Part shown: in pieces, positions 17,081 to 25,852 of the stretch
Position numbering within the stretch: position 1 is the first letter of the stretch
Layout: every line of letters starts with the position of its first letter
From: Cellulomonas cellasea
GTDB taxonomy: Bacteria > Actinomycetota > Actinomycetes > Actinomycetales > Cellulomonadaceae
NCBI RefSeq assembly: GCF_006538745.1
Contig: NZ_BJLR01000017.1
Coordinates: forward strand, 232,706-296,705
Length of the DNA: 64,000 nucleotides
Direction of reading: 5' to 3'
Notes under the pieces: generated by a model
What the model was told of the DNA's origin: nothing
Databases searched by the model: none
Seen by the model: the letters and a program-made list of their open reading frames with translations, nothing else
Made by a program: the position numbers and the translations under genes

Positions 17081-17625
17081 GCCCCGCTCCTTCCCGTGTC
17101 GGTCACGTGCACGATCTCGGTGTCGTCCTCGGCGCCCCCGTCGAGCCGCAGCGCCCCCCGGAGCCTGCGGGTGCCGTCGGCGAGGTAGCGCTTGACCGAG
17201 CCCTCGCTGATCTGCAGCGCGGACGCCACCTGCGGCACCGTCAGGTCGTCGAAGTAGCGCAGGACGACGCACGCGCGCTCGCGGGGCGACAGGAGCGCGA
17301 GCGCCGCACCGACGTCGGTCGACGCCGTCGCGGCGTCCTCGGCGGCGCGCGCCGGGGGGTCGCCGGCGAACAGGTGCGCCTTCTCGCGCCACGTCCGTCG
17401 ACGCCGCACCTGGTCGAGGTACACCGTCCGGACCGCCTGGCGCACGTAGCCCTCCGCCGCGTGCACGTCCGTGACGACGCGCGGCCGGGCGAACGTCCGC
17501 ACGAGCGCCTCGTGCACCAGGTCCTCCGCGTCGCGGCGGTCCACGACGAACAGGCACGCGTAGGCGACGAGCGCCGACCGCCGCTCCTGGACCATCTGGT
17601 CCAGGGTCTTCCTCCAGTGCGCCAC
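17077..17625 (-). CDS. ECF RNA polymerase sigma factor (SigE family)
   Basis: A 182-aa sigma-70 factor with regions 2 and 4 only. Region 2 includes RRDAEDLVHEALVRTFARP and YVRQAVRTVYLDQVRRRR. Region 4 includes LSPRERACVVLRYFDDLTV and VASALQISEGSVKRYLADG. This is the layout of actinobacterial SigE-like ECF factors. The GTG at 17625 has a GGGGAAGG site 8 nt upstream; an in-frame ATG at 17664 would add 13 residues. It is translationally coupled to the membrane protein behind it, which is the likely regulator. Confidence 0.9.
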   Translation of the reverse strand: MAHWRKTLDQMVQERRSALVAYACLFVVDRRDAEDLVHEALVRTFARPRVVTDVHAAEGYVRQAVRTVYLDQVRRRRTWREKAHLFAGDPPARAAEDAATASTDVGAALALLSPRERACVVLRYFDDLTVPQVASALQISEGSVKRYLADGTRRLRGALRLDGGAEDDTEIVHVTDTGRSGA

Positions 17626-17821
17626 GCGGCGTCCTTCCCCTCGTCCGGGCTGCTGACACCACAACGCGCACCTGCACCGGATCGTTGGGGGCCGGCGTCG
17701 GGTGAGGTTGGCCGGCGACGCACCGCGCCCGCACGCGGCCCGGCGTCGCCCGCGCGCCCGGCCGCCGGGACCGTGGCCGGCGCGGAGGCTCCGGCAGGTG
17801 CCCGGCGCGCGCCCGCTGGCC

Positions 17822-17924
17822 GGTCAGTTCGGAGCCGGGTGCGCCCGCCGGGTCAGTCCGGAGCGGCGTGTGCCCGCCGGTTCAGGCCGGAGCCGCGTGT
17901 GCCCGCCGGGTCAGGCCGGAGCCG
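17822..17924. repeat. 29-bp tandem repeat at the 3' end of the hydrolase gene
   Basis: Units start at 17822, 17851, 17880 and 17909 (last one partial). Each begins GGTCAG or GTTCAG and ends TGCCCGCCG or CGCCCGCCG, with 2-6 differences between neighbours. The final unit contains the stop codon of the minus-strand hydrolase (17911-17913), so the repeat copies the gene end plus downstream DNA. There are no spacers. Confidence 0.85.
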
Positions 17925-18819
17925 TTCCCTCGGCGCGGGCCGGCTCGGGCTCCGCCGGGTCGTCGACCTCGTCGTGCGCGTGGTCGAGCAGCCAGTCGAG
18001 CGCGACCGGGACCGCGTCGAGCACCGAGACGTGGCCGTCGCGGGGGCGCAGCCAGAGCTCCGCGCGCGGGCAGCCCCGCAGCAGGGTCTGCGCGTGCGCG
18101 ACCGGGATCATCCGGTCCGCCTTGCCGTGCACCACGAGCACCGGCGCCGCGACCTCGTCGAGCCCGAAGCCCCAGGGCTGCACGAGCGCGACGTCGTCGT
18201 CCACGAGCCCGTCGCTCCCGGCCTGCGCGGCCAGCGCGACGTCGTCGTTCATCGCCGACCACGACGCGGCGAGCGCCGCCCAGTCGGCGGCGACGAACAC
18301 GCCCTCGTCGAACTCGGCCGTGAGCTCGAAGCGCGCGCGTGCGTCGCGGCCGAGGGTCGAGGCCCGCAGCGCCGCGTCGTCGGCCATGCCGGCGAACCAG
18401 CGCTCGTCGCCGTCGTAGGGGGCGGGGCTCGCGAACGTCGCGACGCCCGCCACGCGCGGACCCAGCGCCGCCGCGCAGGCCAGCGCGTGCGGCCCGCCGC
18501 CCGACGAGCCCATGACGGCGAACCGGCCGAGCCCGAGCGCGTCCGCGAGCTGCTCGACGTCGCGCCCGGCGGAGGCGACGTCCCGGCCGGGCAGCGGGGA
18601 CGAGCCGCCGTAGCTCGGGCGGCCGTACGAGACGAGCCGGATGCCGCGCGGTGCGGTGGCGCGGACGAGGGGGTCGAGGAGCGCACCGGTCTGCGGCGAG
18701 CCGTGGTGCCACACGAGCGCGAGCGCGTCACCCGCCCCTGCGGTGGGTCCGGTGTCGTGCACCACGAGCGTCCGGCCGTCGTCGAGCAGCACCTCGTGCC
18801 GGGTGCCGGTGGTCGTCAT
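17911..18819 (-). CDS. Alpha/beta hydrolase
   Basis: A 302-aa hydrolase. HHGSPQTG near residue 40 forms the oxyanion loop. GSSGGGPHAL near 113 holds the nucleophile Ser, PVLVVHGKADRMIP near 222 the acidic residue, and DGHVSV near 262 the His. The C-terminal 25 residues are acidic and Pro/Ala-rich. ATG start behind a GAGGAG site. The nearest families are proline iminopeptidase-like and general esterase-like hydrolases; the substrate is unknown. Confidence 0.9.
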   Translation of the reverse strand: MTTTGTRHEVLLDDGRTLVVHDTGPTAGAGDALALVWHHGSPQTGALLDPLVRATAPRGIRLVSYGRPSYGGSSPLPGRDVASAGRDVEQLADALGLGRFAVMGSSGGGPHALACAAALGPRVAGVATFASPAPYDGDERWFAGMADDAALRASTLGRDARARFELTAEFDEGVFVAADWAALAASWSAMNDDVALAAQAGSDGLVDDDVALVQPWGFGLDEVAAPVLVVHGKADRMIPVAHAQTLLRGCPRAELWLRPRDGHVSVLDAVPVALDWLLDHAHDEVDDPAEPEPARAEGTAPA

Positions 18820-18868
18820 CCGGGCTCCTCGCTCGTGGGGCTGGTGGGGCTCGTGGCGCGCGTCACGG

Positions 18869-19555
18869 TCAGTCCTTGCTGAGCAGCACGCCGCTGCGGA
18901 TCTCCGCGCCGCCCATGATCGTCGTGACGTGCACCAGGAGCTCGGGGGCGTCGGGGTCGAGCGGGGGCGTCGTCTTGTTCTCCCAGCTGCCGAGCACGGG
19001 GAGCCCCGTCACGGTCACGCGCCACGTCGTCGGGACCTTGATCTCGACGCCGCCCCACAGCGCGAACACCGCGATCTCCGCGCGGCCCACGATGTCGGCC
19101 TGGCGCAGGTCCAGGTCGATCCCGCCCATGATCGCCGTGAGGCTCCCGCCCTGGAACGTGCGCGACGTCGAGCGGCGCTCGGAACCCCACCAGATCACCG
19201 CGGAGTTCACGACGGCGTCGTCGGACCCGGGGGTGCCCAGCCGCGTGATCAGCGAGACGCCCACGAGGATGATGGCGATCGGCCAGATCAGCCCCCAGAA
19301 GCTCACGTCGAGCAGGCCGAGCCGGCCGAGCTGGAGCAGGACGCCGACCGCGATCAGCCCCGCCGGGCCGACCCACGCGCGCGGCACGGTCGCCAGCGCC
19401 GCGACGCCGACCGCGACGACGGCGAGCGGCCACCACGTCGACACGAGCTCGCCGAGGCTCACGTCCACGACGTCGAGCTGGTCGAGCAGCGCGGCCACCC
19501 CGATCGCGACGACGAGCACGCCGAGCAGGGACTGGGGCAGCGGGCGACGGTTCAC
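18869..19555 (-). CDS. LiaF-like membrane protein (cell-wall stress response)
   Basis: A 228-aa protein. Four membrane helices lie in the first 110 residues as two LiaI/DUF5668-like hairpins (LLGVLVVAIGVAALLDQL; LGLLDVSFWGLIWPIAIILV). A beta-rich C-terminal domain (SLTAIMGGIDLDLRQADI, IMGGAEIRSG) matches the LiaF C-terminal family. In Firmicutes LiaF restrains the LiaRS system; in actinobacteria the role is not settled, and no two-component genes lie here. The GTG start overlaps the helicase stop (GTGA), an unexpected coupling. Confidence 0.85.
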   Translation of the reverse strand: MNRRPLPQSLLGVLVVAIGVAALLDQLDVVDVSLGELVSTWWPLAVVAVGVAALATVPRAWVGPAGLIAVGVLLQLGRLGLLDVSFWGLIWPIAIILVGVSLITRLGTPGSDDAVVNSAVIWWGSERRSTSRTFQGGSLTAIMGGIDLDLRQADIVGRAEIAVFALWGGVEIKVPTTWRVTVTGLPVLGSWENKTTPPLDPDAPELLVHVTTIMGGAEIRSGVLLSKD

Positions 19556-22500
19556 GTCGCCACGCTAGCGCTGCGGGGGTGCGCCCCGGCAGGGGTCGGG
19601 GCCCCCTCGCACAGGCCGACGAACGCCCCGAGCTGCGCGAGCGCCTCCGGGGTGCTCGGGAGGTGGTCGGTCAGCCGGTCCGCGCGCACGACGAACGCGC
19701 ACCACTGCGCACGCGAGACGGCGACGTTGACCCGGTTGCGGTCGAGCAGGAACTCCAGGCCGCGCGGCACGTCGTCGGGGGACGACGCGGCGGTCGTGAG
19801 CACGACGACGGGCGCCTCCTGGCCCTGGAACCGGTCGACCGTGCCCACGCGCGTGGCGGTCAGCCCGGCGGCGTCGAGCGCGCGCCGGACCGTCCAGACC
19901 TGCGCGTTGAACGGGGCGACGACCAGCACGTCGTGGGCCTCGAGCGGGCGGTCGACCGCGGACGCCGGGGCGTGCGCCGACGGGTCGCGCCACCGCCGCC
20001 CGACGAGGTCCCGGACGAGCCGGACGACCGCCGCGGCCTCCTCGACCGACGCCACGGCGTTGCCCTCGTGCTCGACCCGCACCCGGTGCACGCCCGGCGC
20101 GACGCCGTCCAGGGACCGTTCCGCGGCCGCGGGCACGCTCGTCAGCCGCCCCTCGTAGGACAGCCGCGAGACGGCCGCGCACAGCGCCGGGTGCAGGCGC
20201 CAGGTCTCGGCGAGGAAGTAGCCGAGGTGCGGCGGGAGCGTGTCGTGGCCGTCGGTCAGCCACCCGAGCGCCGAGCGGTCGACGGGCTCGGGGTGCACGC
20301 CCTGGCTGACCTGCGGGAGCTGCTGGGGGTCGCCGAGCAGCAGGAGCCGCCGCGCCGCGACCGAGCACGCGACGGTGTCGGCGAGCGAGAGCTGGCCGGC
20401 CTCGTCGACCACGAGCAGGTCGAGCGAGCCGCGCGGGACCCGGCCGGTGCTCGTGAGGTCCCACGCGGTGCCGCCGACGACGGCGCCGGTACCGGCCGCG
20501 CTGCCCCCGTCCCCGTGGACGCCGCCGCCGCCCGCGGGCGGGAACGCGTCGGGCGTCCCGCCGGCGCCCGCGGCGGGGCCGGCGAGGAGCGCGGCGAACT
20601 GCGCGTCGGTCCGCAGGTGCCGCCACGGGACGCCCGGGTCCGTCGCCTCCGACGGCTTCTTGCCGATGCGGTCCGGGCCGACGCCGGCCGCGACGAGCGC
20701 GTGCAGCATGTTCTCGACGACCGCGTGCGACTGCGCGACGACGCCGACCCGCCAGCCGCGCGCGACGAGGGCCGCGACCACGCGCGCCCCGGTGTACGTC
20801 TTGCCGGTGCCCGGCGGTCCCTGGACGGCGAGGTAGGAGTCGTCGAGGTCGAGCAGCGCCGCGGTGATCGCCTCGACGTACCGGGGTCCGCCGCCCTCGG
20901 CCCGGTCCGGGGCGGGCAGCGGGGCGCCGCTGCGGGTGCGCGGTGGGACGCGGCGGAGCAGGTCGAGCGCGGGGCCGGGCGGGACGGCGGGCAGCCGCGC
21001 GGCGACGTCCTCGGCGAGCGCCCGGACCGCCGCCGTGATCGACGCGGTCCGCGGCGGCGCGCACGGGCCGAGCGCCATCGGGAGCGCGTCGTGCTCGGCG
21101 GCGTCCAGCGGGAGGGCGTCCTCGACCAGCACGACGTCGCGGTCGGGGGCGCGGTCGGGGGCGCGGGCGGGGGCGCGGGCGGGGGCGCGGGCGGGTGCCG
21201 GGCGCCGTGTGCCGGCGTCCGTGGCCGCGGACGTCGCCGTGCCGGTCGCGGGCGTCGCCGTGCCGGTCTCGGGCGTCGCGGTGCCGTCCCGTGGTGCCGG
21301 AGTCGGGTTGCCGTCCGCGGGTGCGGACGTCACGGTGCCGTTCCCGTTCGCCGACGTCGCGGTGCCGGTCTTGGGCAGCGACGTCTCCGTGCCGACCGCG
21401 ACCACCGTGACCCGCTCGGTCCAGCCGCGCAGGCCGCCCTCGCTGCGCTTCGCGGCCGAGGGGAGCGGCGGGTCGTAGAGCGCGAACGCCTTGGCCCCGC
21501 GGCGCAGGTCGCTGCCCGGCTCGAGCCGGCCGACGAGGCGCAGGACCCGGCGTGCGGTGCGGGCCCGGGGCGGGACCGACCAGCCCTCGACGACCTCGAC
21601 CTCGTCGGCGACGAAGGTGCTGCGCCGCTCGGTCCACTCGTCGGGCGCGGCGCTGAGCCGGTCGAAGTGCGCCCACCAGAACGGCTTGTCCTCGCGCCAG
21701 TGGTACCCGAGCGCGGCGGCGAGCAGCGCGACCGCCTGCTGGTCGGCGGTGCGGGCGTGCCCGGCGCCGGCCGGGGGCCCGGCGTGCGCGAGCAGCGCCG
21801 TCACGAGCGGGTCGCGCTCGGGCGCCTCGTCGTCGACCCCGTCGAGCGGCTCGGCGTCGAGGGGCGGACGCGGGTGCACGCCGTGCTCCGCCGCGCGCTC
21901 GAGCAGCCAGTCCCGCAGGCCGAGCGTCGAGACGCAGTCGTCCCGGTTGTAGTCCGCGATCTGGTCGAGGCGGCGCTGCGCCTCGTCGAGGGCCCCCACG
22001 GCCCGCAGCGTGCACGCCGTCGCGTACTCCGCGATCGAGTCGCCTGCGGTCGTCACGCCCGCCTCGTCGCGCGCCGCGTCCCGGTACAGCGGCTCGAGCT
22101 TCTTGATCGAGTACGACGGCGCCCCCGTGCGCAGGCTCGCGCGCACGGTCGCGTAGAGGTCGACGAGCACGCCGTCGCGCAACAGGTCGTCGACGACCTC
22201 CTCGCCGACGCCGTGCCGGCCCGCGAGCCGCAGCAGCGCCGACTTCTCGTACGCCGCGTAGTGGTAGACGTGCAGGTGCGGGTGGGTGCGCCGGCGGGCC
22301 GTGAGGTAGTCGAGGAAGTCGACGAGCGCCTGCTTCTCCTCGGCGCGGTCGTGCGCCCAGAACGTCCGGAAGACCGGCTCGTCGCCCGGGTGCGCGGGCG
22401 CCTCGACGACGCCGAACAGGTACTCCAGGCCCCACTCGCCGGAGTCGTCGTCGACCCACAGCGGGTCGCCCTCGAAGTCGAAGAACAGGTCGCCCGGGTC

Positions 22501-23586
22501 CGGCGCGGGCAGCAGGCCGACGACCTCGGGGGCGAACAGGTCGAACACCAGCGGCGTGTCGTGCGCGCCGGGCTCCGCGACCGCGTCCGCATGGTCGGGC
22601 GTGCCGGGCTCCGCGACCGTGCCCACCGCGTCGGGCGGCGAGGGCACGACCGGGAGCTGCGCCCGCGCACGGCGGTCCTGGTCGACCTGGAGCCGCGCCT
22701 GCGCCCGCAGGGCGTCGAGCGTCCCCGCCCCGATCCCCGGGACCGGGCCGGTGCTCCCCGCGAGCTCGTCGATCGTGCGGACCCCGCGCTCCTGCAGCCG
22801 CGCCCGCTGCGTCGTGCGCAGGCCCGCGACGAGCAGCACGTCCCGCGTCCGCGCGACCTCGACGGCGCACACGTCGCACCGCCCGCACGCCCGCACCCCG
22901 GACACGCCCCACACCACCGGGCCGGGCTGCGCGAGGTGCGTGCCGACGAGCCGCTCGAGGCGGGTGCGGCGCTCGCGGTACACCGGCGCCAGCTCGTCGA
23001 GCCGGTGGCTCGTGACGGTGCGGTCGCCGAGGACGAGGTGCACGTGCGGCGACACCGGGACCCCGGCGTGCGCGAGCAGGTCCCCGTACGCGGCGAGCTG
23101 GAGCAGCGCGGTCGTGCGGGCGTGCCGCGCGAGCTTGGCGTCCACGACGGAGTACCGGGGGCTGTCACCCGGCGCCTCCTCGCGGACGACGAAGTCCGCC
23201 CAGCCGCTCAGCCCGCCGTCGAACAGGCCGGCCTGGTGGACCACGTCCGCGCCGGCGCGCAGCAGCGCGAGTGTCTCGGCGTGCTTGTCCTCGAGCACCC
23301 GCCGGTCGCGCGCCCACACGAACGGCGGTCGCTCGACGACCGCGACACCGCGCCCCGTCGCCGGGTCGAGCGCCCCGTGCTGCTCGCGGTACCGGGCCAG
23401 CACCTGCTGCTCGTGGGCGTCGCCGAGCTGCGACGTGCGGACGCCGAGCGCGTCGGGCGGGCTCGCGACGGCCTCCGCCCGGCCGAGCTGCACGTCGAGG
23501 CGCCGCAGGACCGCGAGCTCGCACGTCGCGGAGACGGCCAGGTCGCTCGGGCTGAGCACGGGTGCGCCGTCGTCGAGCAGGAACAT
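19552..23586 (-). CDS. TM0106-type RecB-like nuclease fused to SF1 helicase
   Basis: A 1344-aa protein. Residues 1-190 are a PD-(D/E)xK nuclease of RecB type (GWADFVV, then YSVVDAKLARHA). Cys residues near 222-240 (CGRCDVCAVE) may bind Zn or Fe-S. Residues about 360-540 are an RNase H-like domain (DLFFDFEGDPLW near 365; YNRDDCVSTLGL). The helicase has Walker A GPPGTGKTYTG near 920, VVDEAGQLS near 1058, VDRFQGQEA near 1250 and RVNVAVSRAQ. A Thr/Gly/Ala-rich repeat insert occupies about 730-825. The family is linked to DNA repair or defence; its biology is poorly known. Its stop is coupled to the LiaF-like gene. Confidence 0.9.
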   Translation of the reverse strand: MFLLDDGAPVLSPSDLAVSATCELAVLRRLDVQLGRAEAVASPPDALGVRTSQLGDAHEQQVLARYREQHGALDPATGRGVAVVERPPFVWARDRRVLEDKHAETLALLRAGADVVHQAGLFDGGLSGWADFVVREEAPGDSPRYSVVDAKLARHARTTALLQLAAYGDLLAHAGVPVSPHVHLVLGDRTVTSHRLDELAPVYRERRTRLERLVGTHLAQPGPVVWGVSGVRACGRCDVCAVEVARTRDVLLVAGLRTTQRARLQERGVRTIDELAGSTGPVPGIGAGTLDALRAQARLQVDQDRRARAQLPVVPSPPDAVGTVAEPGTPDHADAVAEPGAHDTPLVFDLFAPEVVGLLPAPDPGDLFFDFEGDPLWVDDDSGEWGLEYLFGVVEAPAHPGDEPVFRTFWAHDRAEEKQALVDFLDYLTARRRTHPHLHVYHYAAYEKSALLRLAGRHGVGEEVVDDLLRDGVLVDLYATVRASLRTGAPSYSIKKLEPLYRDAARDEAGVTTAGDSIAEYATACTLRAVGALDEAQRRLDQIADYNRDDCVSTLGLRDWLLERAAEHGVHPRPPLDAEPLDGVDDEAPERDPLVTALLAHAGPPAGAGHARTADQQAVALLAAALGYHWREDKPFWWAHFDRLSAAPDEWTERRSTFVADEVEVVEGWSVPPRARTARRVLRLVGRLEPGSDLRRGAKAFALYDPPLPSAAKRSEGGLRGWTERVTVVAVGTETSLPKTGTATSANGNGTVTSAPADGNPTPAPRDGTATPETGTATPATGTATSAATDAGTRRPAPARAPARAPARAPDRAPDRDVVLVEDALPLDAAEHDALPMALGPCAPPRTASITAAVRALAEDVAARLPAVPPGPALDLLRRVPPRTRSGAPLPAPDRAEGGGPRYVEAITAALLDLDDSYLAVQGPPGTGKTYTGARVVAALVARGWRVGVVAQSHAVVENMLHALVAAGVGPDRIGKKPSEATDPGVPWRHLRTDAQFAALLAGPAAGAGGTPDAFPPAGGGGVHGDGGSAAGTGAVVGGTAWDLTSTGRVPRGSLDLLVVDEAGQLSLADTVACSVAARRLLLLGDPQQLPQVSQGVHPEPVDRSALGWLTDGHDTLPPHLGYFLAETWRLHPALCAAVSRLSYEGRLTSVPAAAERSLDGVAPGVHRVRVEHEGNAVASVEEAAAVVRLVRDLVGRRWRDPSAHAPASAVDRPLEAHDVLVVAPFNAQVWTVRRALDAAGLTATRVGTVDRFQGQEAPVVVLTTAASSPDDVPRGLEFLLDRNRVNVAVSRAQWCAFVVRADRLTDHLPSTPEALAQLGAFVGLCEGAPTPAGAHPRSASVAT
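21115..21390 (-). repeat. Low-complexity repeats inside the nuclease-helicase gene
   Basis: A (GGGGGCGCGGGC)n-like 12-bp repeat near 21147-21195 encodes repeated RAPA on the minus strand. It is followed by loosely repeated GTCGCCGTGCCGGT blocks encoding GTATP-type repeats. They form a disordered linker between the RNase H-like and helicase parts. Confidence 0.75.
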
Positions 23587-23592
23587 GCCCTG

Positions 23593-23598
23593 ACGCTA
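23593..23598 (-). promoter_or_regulatory. -10 box of a leaderless promoter for the nuclease-helicase gene
   Basis: TAGCGT on the minus strand, 6 nt before the ATG at 23586. Confidence 0.55.
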
Positions 23599-23742
23599 AC
23601 GACTGCCGCCCGCTCCGGGCGCGCCGCACCCCCGCCGCGCTCCGGGGCCCGTGCGCGGTGGCGACCCGCGCGATGGCGACGTGCGCGTGCCGGAGGGCGC
23701 CTCGCCGCCGCGCCCTCCCTCGACCGGACCGCCACCCAGGCC

Positions 23743-23748
23743 TACGCT
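23743..23748 (+). promoter_or_regulatory. -10 box of a leaderless promoter for the DUF6191-like gene
   Basis: TACGCT lies 6 nt before the ATG at 23755. Confidence 0.55.
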
Positions 23749-23754
23749 CGGCGG

Positions 23755-24057
23755 ATGAGCAGCGGGTGGGTGGCCCTCGTGACCGTCGTGGTGCTGGTGG
23801 CGGTCGTCGCGGTGCTGCTCGAGCGCCTCAGCGCGCGCGGGTTGCGCGGGGCGCGCGGCAGCATGAGCGACGGGCTCGGTGCCGGGATGCTCGGCGAGCT
23901 CGTCGACGTGTTCCAGCCGAGCCGGACCCACCTCACGCAGGAGCGCGAGCGGCAGCGCACCGCGATCGCGCAGCGGCCGTCCGAGGCGCCGCCGTTCGAC
24001 GTCGACCTCGACGCGGGCGTCGTGCGGATCACGCCGCCGCCCCCGCGCGCGGACTGA
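23755..24057 (+). CDS. DUF6191-like small membrane-anchored protein
   Basis: A 100-aa protein with one N-terminal membrane helix (WVALVTVVVLVAVVAVLLER). A cytoplasmic tail carries LVDVFQPSRTHLTQERERQR and DVDLDAGVVRITPP, a pattern I associate with DUF6191. The ATG at 23755 follows a TACGCT box with 6-nt spacing. It stands alone and is divergent from the nuclease-helicase. Function unknown. Confidence 0.75.
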   Translation: MSSGWVALVTVVVLVAVVAVLLERLSARGLRGARGSMSDGLGAGMLGELVDVFQPSRTHLTQERERQRTAIAQRPSEAPPFDVDLDAGVVRITPPPPRAD

Positions 24058-24192
24058 CCGGGGGGGCGGCGCGGGCCCACCGCGGCCCGAGCGCGCGGAC
24101 TGGACGCGGGCGTCCGGCGCGAGCCCACCGCGCCCGCGCGTGCGGTGGAGCCGCGAGGTCGACCGCGCGCCGCCGCGCCCGCGGCAGGGGCG

Positions 24193-25307
24193 TCAGTCCG
24201 CGGCGGGGGCGTCCCCGTCGGCGGCGGCCGCCGGGCGGTCCCGGTCGCGGCTCGGCTGCACGCGCTTGGGCTCGCCGGGCATCTTCGGGTACTCCGGCGG
24301 GTAGGGCAGGTCGCCGAGCCCGTGGTCGCGCTCGTCCTTGTCCGCGAGGTCGAGCAGCGGACGGATCGAGTACCCGTCGTCGGGCAGGCCGTTGCGGTCG
24401 GGGCCGAGCGGTGCGAACAGGTCGCCCACCTCGGCGAACCGCGCGGGCATCGACAGCACGTCGAAGTCGTCGGGGTGCACGTCCGGGACCTCGTCCCAGC
24501 GCAGCGGCGCGGACACCGTGGCCCGGGGGTTGGCGCGGATCGAGTACGCCGACGCGATGGTGCGGTCGCGCGCCATCTGGTTGTAGTCGACGAAGATCTT
24601 GGACCCGCGCTCCTCCTTCCACCACTTCGTGGTGACGTGGTCGGGGAGCCGCCGCTCGAGCTCGCGCCGACGGCGATCGTCGCGCGGCGGGCCTGCGTGA
24701 ACGTCCAGTGCGCCTGGATCGGCACGAAGACGTGCAGCCCGCGCCCACCCGACGTCTTCGGGAACCCCTGCAGCCCGTGCTCCTCGAGGATCGCCCGGAG
24801 CTCGGGGGCGACGCGCGCGGCGTCCGCGTAGTCGGTGCCCGGCTGCGGGTCGAGGTCGATGCGCAGCTGGTCGGGGGCGTCGACGTCGGCGCGCAGGACC
24901 GGCCACGGGTGGAACGTCAGGGTGCCCATGTTGGCGGCCCACGCGACGACGGCGAGCTCGGTCGGGCACACCTCGTCGGCGGTGCGTCCGCTCGGGAACG
25001 CGATGGTGCACGTCTCGACGTAGTCGGGGGCGCCCTGGGGCACGCGCTTCTGGAAGAACGCGTCGCCCGTCGAGTCGGTGCGCGTCGAGAGCCGGGCGCC
25101 CTCGAAGACGCCCTTGGGCCAGCGCTCGAGCGTCGTCGGACGCTCCTGCAGCGCCCCGAGGATCCCGGCGCCGACCGTCACGAAGTACTGCACGACGTCG
25201 AGCTTCGTGAGCCCGCGCTGCGGGAACACGAGACGGTCCGGGCTGGTGACCCGCACGGTCCGGCCCTCGACCTCGAGCTCGACCGCGGGTGTCTTCGACG
25301 GCGCCAT
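24193..25307 (-). pseudogene. LigD-type NHEJ polymerase/primase domain, frameshifted
   Basis: The gene reads as a stand-alone LigD polymerase domain (archaeo-eukaryotic primase fold) but in two frames. From the ATG at 25307 the first part gives VEGRTVRVTSPDRLVFPQRG, GAPDYVETCTIAFPSGRT, the metal-binding LRIDLDPQPG and GGRGLHVFVPI. Near 24664-24668 the frame shifts: one C is missing from what should read GTCGGCCGCGAG. The second part then continues as ELERRLPDHVTTKWW, VDYNQMARDRTIASAYS to the stop at 24193. Together about 371 aa, close to family length. Either a real inactivating deletion or a sequencing error. No ku gene is in the window. Confidence 0.85.
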
Positions 25308-25314
25308 GCGCCTC

Positions 25315-25320
25315 ACCGTA
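25315..25320 (-). promoter_or_regulatory. -10 box of a leaderless promoter for the LigD-type gene
   Basis: TACGGT on the minus strand, 7 nt before the ATG at 25307. Confidence 0.5.
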
Positions 25321-25546
25321 GACGCGGGCGCCCACGGGCGCACCGGTTCGCGGGGGACCGCACACGCGCGCCGGGACCGCCGTCCGGGCCGCTCGACCTG
25401 CGCGGACGCCGGCCCCGGCGCGTGGCGGCCCGCCGCCGGGGCCACATCCTCCCGCACGGGCAGCCCGTCCGTCCCTCGGCGAGGTTCCGCGGGCGACCCG
25501 GCACGCGCATGATGGGAGGGCACCCGCTCGTGAGAGGAGACGTGCC

Positions 25547-25750
25547 ATGAGAGCGGCCGTAGGGGACCTGATCGTGAGCCGGCCGGCGGTCGTCGGCGGT
25601 CACGTGCGCGAGGGCGTCGTCGTCGAGCTGCGCCACCCGGACGGCCAGCCGCCGTTCGTCGTCGAGTGGTCGGACACGGGGGAGCGCACGCTCGTCTTCC
25701 CAGGGCCGGACACGAAGGTCGAGCGGCACGCGGAGGGCTCCGGCGCCTGA
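25547..25750 (+). CDS. DUF1918 small protein
   Basis: A 67-aa basic-to-neutral protein with an SH3-like beta pattern: VGDLIVSRPAVVGG, then REGVVVEL, PPFVVEWSDTGERTLVFPGP. This is the full DUF1918 signature, common in actinobacteria and of unknown function. The ATG follows a GAGAGGAG site 9 nt upstream. Standalone gene. Confidence 0.9.
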   Translation: MRAAVGDLIVSRPAVVGGHVREGVVVELRHPDGQPPFVVEWSDTGERTLVFPGPDTKVERHAEGSGA

Positions 25751-25762
25751 CCGTGCCCGCGC

Positions 25763-25812
25763 TTGTCTGTCGCAGGTTTGTACCGCTAGAGTGACACAAA
25801 CGCGATACAAAC
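25763..25812 (+). promoter_or_regulatory. Promoter with GntR (YtrA-type) operator-like repeats
   Basis: A -35/-10 pair TTGTCT (25763-25768) and TAGAGT (25787-25792) has an 18-bp spacer. TTTGT (25777-25781) and ACAAA (25796-25800) form an inverted repeat spanning the -10 box, and another ACAAA lies at 25807-25811. GntR-type regulators bind such spaced dyads, and one is encoded in the operon. Confidence 0.6.
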
Positions 25813-25852
25813 TGTCCGGGGTCACCTCCGGACCGCGACGGAGGAGCAGCGC

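Noticed and set aside
17822..17924. 29-bp repeats as a CRISPR array.
   Set aside because: The units are head to tail without spacers, differ from each other, and no cas gene is present.
19579..24057. A 1492-codon plus-strand open frame opposite the nuclease-helicase gene.
   Set aside because: It has no recognisable domains except its final 100 codons, which are the DUF6191-like gene. The rest mirrors the GC-rich codon bias of the real minus-strand gene.
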